From: UMGS75 sp964507405
GTDB lineage: Bacteria > Bacillota_I > Bacilli_A > ML615J-28 > CAG-313
Reading direction: 5' to 3'
DNA length: 24,344 bases
Assembly: GCA_964507405.1 (NCBI GenBank)
Contig: CAZDPJ010000021.1
Coordinates: forward strand, 1-24,344
Shown: one piece after another, positions 7,823 to 13,520 of the stretch
Layout: each line of letters begins with the position of its first letter
Numbering within the stretch: position 1 is the first letter of the stretch
Notes under the pieces: model-generated
Told to the model about the DNA's origin: nothing
The model's database searches: none
Seen by the model: only the letters and a program-made list of their open reading frames with translations
Translations under genes and position numbers: made by a program

Positions 7823-8458
7823 GTGAATAATTATTTTGATAAGTTTAATAAAAAATATTTTCATCCAAATATTTTAGAATTAGAAAAGTATGCATTAACA
7901 AATCATGTTCCAATTATAATGAAAGATTCGTTGCTTGTTATTTTTGAACTAATGGATTTGATTAAACCAAAACGTATTTTAGAAATTGGTACAGCAATCG
8001 CATATTCTAGTATTTGTATGGCTTATTATAAAGATGTAATAATTGATACAATTGAAAGAAATGATGAAATGTATGAATTAGCAATTAATAATATAAAAAC
8101 CTTTAATTTAGAAAATAAAATTAATGTTTTTCATGAAGATGCCTTACTAATTGATAATAGTAAATTAGCTAAATATGATTTAATATTTATTGATGCGGCG
8201 AAAGCACAAAACATTAAGTTTTTTGAAAAATATTCACCGCTACTTAATGATAATGGGTTAATTATTACTGATAATCTACAATTTCATGGAACAATTCTTG
8301 ATTTGGAAAATCAATCGAAGAATGTTAGAAAAATGGTTGAAAAAATAGATAAATATAATGAATATTTATCTAATTTAGATGATTATCACACTATTTTTAT
8401 AAATGTAGGTGATGGAATTAGTATTACAAGGAGAATAAAAAATGAAACTAGTATGTGA
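7823..8458 (+). CDS. trmR: SAM-dependent O-methyltransferase, tRNA 5-hydroxyuridine methyltransferase-like (YrrM)
   Basis: Protein of 211 residues from GTG 7823; an in-frame ATG at 7814 is too close to the ribosome binding site. It has the SAM-binding motif ILEIGTAIAYSS, acidic residues DTIERNDEMY (ribose binding), DLIFIDAAKAQ, and a metal-type DNLQFHG as in the COMT-like methyltransferase family 3. In Bacillus subtilis, YrrM (TrmR) methylates 5-hydroxyuridine at wobble position 34 of tRNAs to 5-methoxyuridine, and is encoded with the two U32-family proteins needed for the hydroxylation. The same trio occurs here, overlapping, which makes this function likely. It overlaps the next gene by 17 bases and ends in TGA, which supports the standard genetic code. 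Confidence 0.82.
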   Translation: MNNYFDKFNKKYFHPNILELEKYALTNHVPIIMKDSLLVIFELMDLIKPKRILEIGTAIAYSSICMAYYKDVIIDTIERNDEMYELAINNIKTFNLENKINVFHEDALLIDNSKLAKYDLIFIDAAKAQNIKFFEKYSPLLNDNGLIITDNLQFHGTILDLENQSKNVRKMVEKIDKYNEYLSNLDDYHTIFINVGDGISITRRIKNETSM

Positions 8459-9338
8459 TGCAAATTCTTTATTAGAAGTAAAAAAATTAACAAAAATTAA
8501 TAGCGTTGGTTTAATTTTATTAAAACTTGATTTTTTAAGTTTAGAAACTAGTAATACTCTAAATATAAATCATCTTCAATCTATAATTGAACTTGTAAAT
8601 AAAAAAGATATAAAATTAGGTATATATTCTGAAAGAATCTTTCATGAAGAAGATTTAGTATATATAAAAATGTTACTTAAAAATGAATTATTTAGACATA
8701 TTGATTATTTTTTCTATTCTGATATGGGATTGTATCAAATCTTAGTCGAAATGGGATATTCAACAAAATGTGTATTTTACGCGCCTACTTATACGACAAA
8801 TTCACAAGATATTTTAGTCTTACAAAAACTAAATAGTTATGTTGTTGTTTCTAGTCAAATCACTTTTGATGAGGTTAAACAAATAATTCAAAATTGTGAT
8901 AGTAGATTAATCGTTGAAGCGCTTGGAATGGCTTGTTGTTTTTATTCAAGAAGACCACTTGTTACTAATTATTTAAAATTTAAAAATTATAAATTAAATA
9001 ATTATCAAGGTAAAATATTAAAAATAAAAGAAGAAACTAGAGATAATTTCTATCATTTAGTAGAAGATGAAAATGGAACTAGAGTATATGATGAGACATA
9101 TTTTGCTTTAACAGAAGAACTAGATGAAATAAAAGATATCCCTTATATTAAGATAAGTCACTTTAATTTAAACTCTAAAGAATACTTGCAAATAATTGAA
9201 TTATATAATAACTATTTAACTAGTAAAGTATCAGCGGGAGAACTAAAAGAATTACTTTTAAAAATACTTCCAAGTTATACTCTAGGTGCATATGATAATA
9301 AAACTGTATTATTAAAACAAGAGGTGGCACATGAATAA
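8442..9338 (+). CDS. trhP1: Peptidase U32-like protein, TrhP1/YrrN-type tRNA hydroxylation factor
   Basis: Protein of 298 residues, the shorter and more divergent partner of the two U32-family genes. Diagnostic stretch: EALGMACCFYSRRPLVTNY (the 'FYSRR-L-x-x-NY' segment of YrrN-type proteins). It lacks the full cysteine signature that its neighbour has. Known: in B. subtilis, YrrN and YrrO (TrhP1 and TrhP2) are needed to make 5-hydroxyuridine at tRNA position 34, using prephenate; despite the name, peptidase activity is not their role here. AAGGAG lies 8 bases before ATG. It overlaps trmR by 17 bases and trhP2 by 8 bases, so the three are co-translated. The name rests on gene order plus sequence. 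Confidence 0.8.
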   Translation: MKLVCDANSLLEVKKLTKINSVGLILLKLDFLSLETSNTLNINHLQSIIELVNKKDIKLGIYSERIFHEEDLVYIKMLLKNELFRHIDYFFYSDMGLYQILVEMGYSTKCVFYAPTYTTNSQDILVLQKLNSYVVVSSQITFDEVKQIIQNCDSRLIVEALGMACCFYSRRPLVTNYLKFKNYKLNNYQGKILKIKEETRDNFYHLVEDENGTRVYDETYFALTEELDEIKDIPYIKISHFNLNSKEYLQIIELYNNYLTSKVSAGELKELLLKILPSYTLGAYDNKTVLLKQEVAHE

Positions 9339-10545
9339 AGTAGAATTATTAGCTCCTGCCGGTAATTTAGAAAAAGCAAAAATAGCGATTTATTATGGGT
9401 GTGACGCCGTATATGTTGGGGGAAAAGAGTTTAGCCTAAGGGCTAGAGCATCTAATTTTACTAGAGATGACTTAAAAGAATTGTGTGAATTCGCGCATGA
9501 AAGAAATAAAAAAATATATGTTACTTGTAATATTATCCCTCATGATGAAGATTTTACAGGCCTTGATAATTACTTAGAATTCTTAAGTGATATTAAAGTT
9601 GATGCCATAATTACTTCTAGTCTTGGGTTAATAATGAAAGCAAAAAGGATTGCGCCTAATGTTGAAATTCATATATCAACACAAACCTCAATTGCTAATA
9701 GTAAAGCCATTAAATTTTATCAAACCTTAGGTGCTTCAAGAGTTGTTCTTGCGCGAGAAGTATCACTTAAAGAAATAAATCAAATTAAAAAAAATACATT
9801 AGTAGAACTTGAAGTCTTTATTCATGGAGGAATGTGCGCAAGTTACTCAGGAAGATGTACATTAAGTAATTATATGACAAAACGTGATGCCAATAGAGGC
9901 GGTTGTGCTCACTCTTGTAGATGGAATTATAGCTTAATAAAGGGTAAAAAACAAATAAATTTGCCAAGCGAATATTTCAATATGGGCTCAAAAGACTTAA
10001 TGGCTCTTGACCAAATTGAAGGTTTATTAAAGGCTAATGTTAGCTCTCTTAAAATAGAAGGAAGAATGAAATCCCCTTATTATATTGCGACTGTTGTAAG
10101 AAGTTATAGAATGGCGATCGATGAATATTATAAGAATAATATCATCTCTAGAGAAACACTAGACTTTTTGAAAAAAGAAATTAACAAAGCAGAAAATCGC
10201 TTAACAAGCTGTGGCTTTTTAGAAGGTATGGTTACTTTTAATGAACAATTATATGATGTAAGAAATGAAGAACCAACAAAAGAATATGTTGGTTATGTCT
10301 TAGATTATAATTCTGAAAAAGGTGAAGCCCTAATTGAACAAAGAAATTATTTCTGTGTTGGTGATACATTAGAATTTTTTGGTCCTAAATTAAATAATAC
10401 TTCATTTGTATTAGATAAAATGATTGATGCGAAAACATTAACCGAAGAAGTAATCGCAAGACACCCCTTACAACAATTTATTATTAAGCTTCCCTTTGAA
10501 GTACATCCTCATGATATGATAAGACTTATTAAAGAAAAAAGATAA
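9331..10545 (+). CDS. trhP2: Peptidase U32 family protein, TrhP2/YrrO-type tRNA hydroxylation factor
   Basis: Protein of 404 residues. The N-terminus has ELLAPAGNLEKAKIAIYYG and DAVYVGG. The family signature is intact: EVFIHGGMCASYSGRC followed by RDANRGGCAHSCRW, with the cysteines expected for the iron-sulfur/active region. A C-terminal beta-barrel-like part (EYVGYVLDYN to end) completes the family's normal length. Known role with TrhP1: hydroxylation of wobble uridine in tRNAs reading NNA/NNG and NNU boxes; TrmR then methylates it. AAGAGGTG precedes the ATG. Last gene of the trmR operon; the following greA has its own promoter. Confidence 0.85.
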   Translation: MNKVELLAPAGNLEKAKIAIYYGCDAVYVGGKEFSLRARASNFTRDDLKELCEFAHERNKKIYVTCNIIPHDEDFTGLDNYLEFLSDIKVDAIITSSLGLIMKAKRIAPNVEIHISTQTSIANSKAIKFYQTLGASRVVLAREVSLKEINQIKKNTLVELEVFIHGGMCASYSGRCTLSNYMTKRDANRGGCAHSCRWNYSLIKGKKQINLPSEYFNMGSKDLMALDQIEGLLKANVSSLKIEGRMKSPYYIATVVRSYRMAIDEYYKNNIISRETLDFLKKEINKAENRLTSCGFLEGMVTFNEQLYDVRNEEPTKEYVGYVLDYNSEKGEALIEQRNYFCVGDTLEFFGPKLNNTSFVLDKMIDAKTLTEEVIARHPLQQFIIKLPFEVHPHDMIRLIKEKR

Positions 10546-10559
10546 TAACTACATATCAA

Positions 10560-10588
10560 TTGCAAAATAAACTAATATTTGGTATAAT
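10560..10588 (+). promoter_or_regulatory. Sigma-A-type promoter of greA
   Basis: TTGCAA (10560-10565), 17-base spacer, TATAAT (10583-10588). TG one base before the -10 makes it an extended -10 promoter. The ribosome binding site AGAAAGGA follows at 10608-10615, 8 bases before ATG 10624. Confidence 0.85.
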
Positions 10589-10623
10589 AAGTAAAAAAAG
10601 TAAAACTAGAAAGGAAAAATAAA

Positions 10624-11136
10624 ATGAGTAAAAATACTATATATGTAACACAAGCCGGCTATGATGAATTAGTCGAAAAGTTAAAAAGATTAAAGAAAGA
10701 ACAAACTGAAAATATTGTTGCTTTACAAGAAGCACGTGCCCAAGGTGACTTATCCGAAAATGCTGACTATGACGCAGCAAGAAATAACCAAGCTAGAATT
10801 GCGGCTGAATTAAAAGAAACTGAACAAGCCCTAAAGACAGTAGTTGTTATTAATGGTGAAGAAGGAAATAATTTAGGTAAATTTGTTGATGTAAACTTTT
10901 TAGATGAAGGTGTTATTGAAACATATCAAATAGTAGGTACGATTGAATCTGACCCACTAGAACAAAAAATATCTGATGAATCTCCACTTGGTAAAGCTAT
11001 TATTCACTCTAATGTTGGCGATCATGTTTTAGTTAAAACTGAAGATGGTGAACAATTTGAAGTAAAAATTGAAAACATCTACGATTCAGATCCTAAAGCA
11101 ACTACACAAAAGAAAAAAGCAACAAAGAAAAAATAA
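10624..11136 (+). CDS. greA: Transcription elongation factor GreA
   Basis: Protein of 170 residues. An N-terminal coiled coil (about 1-75) has the tip motif GDLSENADYDAARNN, whose acidic residues enter the RNA polymerase secondary channel and help cleave backtracked RNA. The C-terminal FKBP-like domain has ESDPLEQKISDESPLGKAI. Both are characteristic of GreA. The last dozen residues are a Lys/Thr/Ala tail (QKKKATKKK) beyond the usual end (about 158), an odd basic extension. It has its own extended -10 promoter. Its stop codon overlaps the mtnN start (TAATG), so the two genes are translationally coupled, as in several Bacilli. Confidence 0.96.
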   Translation: MSKNTIYVTQAGYDELVEKLKRLKKEQTENIVALQEARAQGDLSENADYDAARNNQARIAAELKETEQALKTVVVINGEEGNNLGKFVDVNFLDEGVIETYQIVGTIESDPLEQKISDESPLGKAIIHSNVGDHVLVKTEDGEQFEVKIENIYDSDPKATTQKKKATKKK

Positions 11137-11840
11137 TGAAAACAATTGTTGTTATTGTCGCAATGGATAAAGAACTTTTAACTTTTAAAAGTTATTTAGA
11201 AAATTGTAGTGAAGAAAAAATAGGAAGTAGAACAATTTATATTGGTAATATTTCTTCAAAAAGAATAATTCTTACAAAAACAGGGATTGGTAAAGTTTCA
11301 GCAGCAACAATTTTAACAATGTTAATTGAAAGATATAATCCAGACCTTGTTATTAATATGGGTATTGCTGGAGGATATAAAAAAAGCCTAAATACTTTAG
11401 ATACAATACTTGTAACAAAAGCTGTTTACTCTGATGCGGACATGACAACTGATGAATTTTCAAATTTAAGTTATGGTCAATTAGAGGAAATGCCTCCATA
11501 TTTTGAAATTGCAAAAGAACTAGAAGATAGTCTAGATAATGTAATCCCTAATGATGTTATAAAAGGAATGATAGCCTCAGGCGATCAATTCGTGGTATCT
11601 CATGAAAAATGTGAAAACTTAGTTAATACTCATTTTCCAAATTATGATATCTTAGGATTTGATATGGAATCTACAGCAGTATATCATGTTTGTTATTTAT
11701 ACAATAAGCCATGCCTTGTACTTAGAACAATTTCTGATATTATAGGCTCAACTACTCCACTTGATTATAACAAGTTTTCACAACTTTCAAGTGATAAGGT
11801 TGGTACTATTTGTAAGAACATAATTGAAAAAATGCAATAG
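11136..11840 (+). CDS. mtnN: 5'-methylthioadenosine/S-adenosylhomocysteine nucleosidase
   Basis: Protein of 234 residues. It hydrolyses MTA and SAH (and 5'-deoxyadenosine) to adenine plus the ribosyl product, clearing by-products of SAM use; this fits a window with SAM-dependent tRNA modification. Visible family features: AMDKEL near the N-terminus (E13, the conserved Glu of MTANs), INMGIAGGY (phosphorylase-superfamily Gly-rich loop), GDQFV, FDMEST (E178, ribose contact) and ISDI with D201, the catalytic acid. Length is normal. Start is fixed by the one-base overlap with greA. A terminator follows at 11871. Confidence 0.95.
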   Translation: MKTIVVIVAMDKELLTFKSYLENCSEEKIGSRTIYIGNISSKRIILTKTGIGKVSAATILTMLIERYNPDLVINMGIAGGYKKSLNTLDTILVTKAVYSDADMTTDEFSNLSYGQLEEMPPYFEIAKELEDSLDNVIPNDVIKGMIASGDQFVVSHEKCENLVNTHFPNYDILGFDMESTAVYHVCYLYNKPCLVLRTISDIIGSTTPLDYNKFSQLSSDKVGTICKNIIEKMQ

Positions 11841-11870
11841 TTCTACGACACTGATTTAATAATGATAATT

Positions 11871-11896
11871 ACTAAGCCTTTTAGGCTTAGTTTTTA
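11871..11896 (+). terminator. Rho-independent terminator after mtnN
   Basis: ACTAAGCC (11871-11878) pairs with GGCTTAGT (11884-11891) around TTTTA. A short T run follows at 11891-11895. Confidence 0.85.
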
Positions 11897-11920
11897 AAAA
11901 ACATTTATATATTTAAATTG

Positions 11921-11937
11921 TGCAGACAGTGTCTGCA
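11921..11937. promoter_or_regulatory. 17-bp perfect palindrome, candidate operator
   Basis: TGCAGACA-G-TGTCTGCA, two 8-bp arms around one base. It is G+C-richer than its surroundings and has no T-tract, so it is not a terminator. It resembles a binding site for a dimeric regulator; the regulator is unknown. Confidence 0.5.
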
Positions 11938-12013
11938 TAAATTCCAATAGTTACAAATGAAGTATAGTAATAAACAAAACATTACTTATAATAATTGTAT
12001 AATTTAATGCGTG

Positions 12014-12041
12014 AAGTCATATTATTTGGTATGACTTTTTT
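12014..12041 (+). terminator. Terminator-like hairpin upstream of the ECF operon
   Basis: AAGTCATA (12014-12021) pairs with TATGACTT (12030-12037), loop of 8, followed by TTTT. It could be a second terminator for read-through from mtnN. Confidence 0.65.
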
Positions 12042-12068
12042 AATACTTAAAAAAATAATTAATTTTTT

Positions 12069-12096
12069 CGGACAAAATCAGTTAGTTATTCGTATA
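12069..12096 (+). promoter_or_regulatory. Candidate ECF-type promoter of the sigma operon
   Basis: CGGACA (12069-12074), 16 bases, then CGTATA (12091-12096). The -10 resembles Bacillus SigW-type promoters (TGAAAC, N16, CGTA). It would fit autoregulation by the downstream ECF factor. The same stretch could also be read as a weak sigma-A promoter (CGGACA, 18, TATATA). Confidence 0.4.
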
Positions 12097-12173
12097 TATA
12101 TTATAGAAGAAGAAAAATGGACAAATTTTACAAGTATGAAAAGGGGATTTTCATTATTTTCTTCTATATTATA
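12097..12173 (+). other. Long imperfect hairpin in the leader of the ECF operon
   Basis: TATAGAAGA (12102-12110) pairs perfectly with TCTTCTATA (12160-12168), extended by A-T pairs on both sides with a mismatch and a small bulge. Inside is a second hairpin, TGAAAA-GGGGA-TTTTCA (12137-12153). The outer stem ends two bases before the ribosome binding site AAGGAGG (12175-12181), so it could affect access to that site. Confidence 0.45.
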
Positions 12174-12206
12174 CAAGGAGGATTATTAATGAGTGGTTTT
12201 GTTTAA
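12117..12206 (+). CDS. Possible 29-residue hydrophobic peptide (uncertain)
   Basis: Open frame from ATG 12117 to TAA 12204-12206. It has a charged start (MDKFYKYEKG) followed by a hydrophobic stretch typical of one membrane segment. The upstream AGAAGAAGAAA is a weak ribosome binding site. The strong AAGGAGG (12175) instead favours an internal ATG at 12189 in the same frame, giving only MSGFV. T-rich DNA easily produces such hydrophobic frames, so this may be chance. Confidence 0.2.
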   Translation: MDKFYKYEKGIFIIFFYIIQGGLLMSGFV

Positions 12207-12243
12207 TCTATTTATTTTAGTGGTCTATTTAGCACTTAAATAA
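12193..12243 (+). CDS. Possible 16-residue hydrophobic peptide (uncertain)
   Basis: GTG 12193 lies 11 bases after AAGGAGG and opens a frame reading MVLFNLFILVVYLALK, then TAA. It is one frame away from the preceding 29-codon frame and overlaps its end. A +1 shift would join the two into a two-segment membrane peptide of about 42 residues. No known family is recognised. Confidence 0.2.
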   Translation: MVLFNLFILVVYLALK

Positions 12244-12299
12244 ATATCATATCAAAAATAAAAAAATTAAAAAGAAGGAGAAAGAAATATTTAGCATTC

Positions 12300-12842
12300 A
12301 TGGTTACAGTAAATCATAATTTAATTGAGAAATTAAAAGAACATGATGAAGAAGCATTTTTATTACTTTTTCAAATATATAGAAGTAGAATCTTTTATAT
12401 AGCTTATAATTTAACTAAAAATAAAGATGACTCTGAAGATTGCGTACAAGATATATTTATTAAAGTAATAGATAATATCAATAGTTATAATTCTAAAGAA
12501 CATTCATTTAATTCTTGGATTATCACTCTAGCAAGAAATCATGTTTTAGATTATCTTAAATTAAAAAAGATCCACGAAGAAAAGTGCTTTACAGATACAG
12601 AATTAGTTTATATGAAAAGTATAAAGAGTGGAAATGAAAATTCTGTATTATTGTCGGAAGTGGAAAAACTTGTAGGTGAGATAGAATATCAAATATTGTT
12701 ATTTAAATTAGGATTTGGTATGACATTTATTGAAATAGCAAAAATACTAGATATATCACCTAGTAAGACTAAAAGATTATACTACGTAGCTTATGATGTT
12801 GCGAAAGCATATGTTCGACAAAGAGGTAATGATGAAGAATAA
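12300..12842 (+). CDS. ECF-type RNA polymerase sigma factor
   Basis: Protein of 180 residues with only sigma regions 2 and 4. Region 2 (about 15-75): LLLFQIYRSRIFYIAYNLT, then DDSEDCVQDIFIKVIDNI and FNSWIITLARNHVLDYLK. Region 4 (about 120-172): EIEYQILLFKLGFGMTFIEIAKILDI, then SPSKTKRLYY, the -35-binding helix-turn-helix. Known: ECF factors direct RNA polymerase to a small set of promoters, usually held inactive by a membrane anti-sigma factor. The next two genes, a single-span membrane protein and a secreted protease, fit that plan. The start is uncertain: AAGGAG is 19 bases upstream, further than normal, and no other in-frame start codon lies between. Confidence 0.9.
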   Translation: MVTVNHNLIEKLKEHDEEAFLLLFQIYRSRIFYIAYNLTKNKDDSEDCVQDIFIKVIDNINSYNSKEHSFNSWIITLARNHVLDYLKLKKIHEEKCFTDTELVYMKSIKSGNENSVLLSEVEKLVGEIEYQILLFKLGFGMTFIEIAKILDISPSKTKRLYYVAYDVAKAYVRQRGNDEE

Positions 12843-13497
12843 ATTAAAAGACTATTTACTTGAAGATTTTGAGTGTAGTTATCACTGCACTGTTACTCCT
12901 GAAAAAATAATGGAAAAAACTAATTTTTTTAAGGAGAAAAATAATATTATTATAGTTACCCCATATTATAAAAGAGAATTTATTTCATCACTAATTACAA
13001 TAGCATTACTTGTTGTTATTAGTATAACTCTAACATGCGGTAATTATAAATTAAATACTATAATTAATAATACTGATGATTATAAAAAATTATATTTAGA
13101 AAGTATAAATTATAAATTAACCGATGAAGATCGTGTATTTATTAATAGCTATGCTGATAAAACTTTAGACAACTTTGTGTTTTCGATATCACTTGATTCG
13201 TATTTAGATTTAGTTATATATAAAGGATATAATTCATTAGTTCATTCTAATTCAGAAAATTTCTATTTCTATAAAATTGTTCAAAAAAAAGAAATTAATG
13301 AATCTAATGACTATACTATCGATTTAAAAATCATATGTGATGATATAGAACATCAAATAAGTGATAATAATAGACTAGGATTGTTATCAACAATACTATC
13401 ACAAGATAGTGGTAATCTTGTTGATAATATTATTATCAAAGTTATTAATCATAATGTTACTAGTAATTATGAAATAAATTTATTAAGAGATTTATAG
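12832..13497 (+). CDS. Single-span membrane protein, probable anti-sigma factor
   Basis: Protein of 221 residues from ATG 12832. That start is chosen because AAGAGG (12821-12826) is 5 bases from it; ATG 12829 and a frame opening at 12793 are less likely. It overlaps the sigma gene by 11 bases, as anti-sigma genes often do. Residues 1-48 are charged and predicted cytoplasmic; about 50-69 form one membrane helix (SSLITIALLVVISITLTCG); 70-221 lie outside. No HxxxCxxC zinc anti-sigma motif is present. Seen: topology and coupling. Known: anti-sigma factors bind their sigma through the cytoplasmic part. Inferred: this one does so, with the outer part sensing a signal or the protease encoded next. 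No family is recognised. Confidence 0.65.
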   Translation: MKNKLKDYLLEDFECSYHCTVTPEKIMEKTNFFKEKNNIIIVTPYYKREFISSLITIALLVVISITLTCGNYKLNTIINNTDDYKKLYLESINYKLTDEDRVFINSYADKTLDNFVFSISLDSYLDLVIYKGYNSLVHSNSENFYFYKIVQKKEINESNDYTIDLKIICDDIEHQISDNNRLGLLSTILSQDSGNLVDNIIIKVINHNVTSNYEINLLRDL

Positions 13498-13520
13498 GGA
13501 ATGCTACGAATAATATATAA

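Larger units (their letters stand above)
11897..12299. other. Non-coding leader region of the ECF sigma operon
   Basis: About 400 bases between the mtnN terminator and the sigma factor. In order: a 17-bp palindrome, two TATAAT boxes (11987 and 11998), a terminator-like hairpin, an ECF-like promoter, a long imperfect hairpin, a strong ribosome binding site with tiny ORFs, and AAGGAG at 12275-12280, 19 bases from the sigma gene ATG. A 64-codon open frame from TTG 11995 has no ribosome binding site, runs through the hairpins, and is not taken as a gene. Confidence 0.6.

Noticed and set aside
7771..7830. 19-codon frame (MKKIRYYVKIIQKEDGSSE) after the HTH regulator, considered as its peptide partner
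   Set aside because: It has no hydrophobic signal core and no ribosome binding site, and it overlaps the trmR ribosome binding site and start.
11995..12189. 64-codon open frame from TTG upstream of the ECF operon
   Set aside because: No ribosome binding site. It runs through a terminator-like hairpin and the candidate promoter, and its composition is that of AT-rich non-coding DNA.
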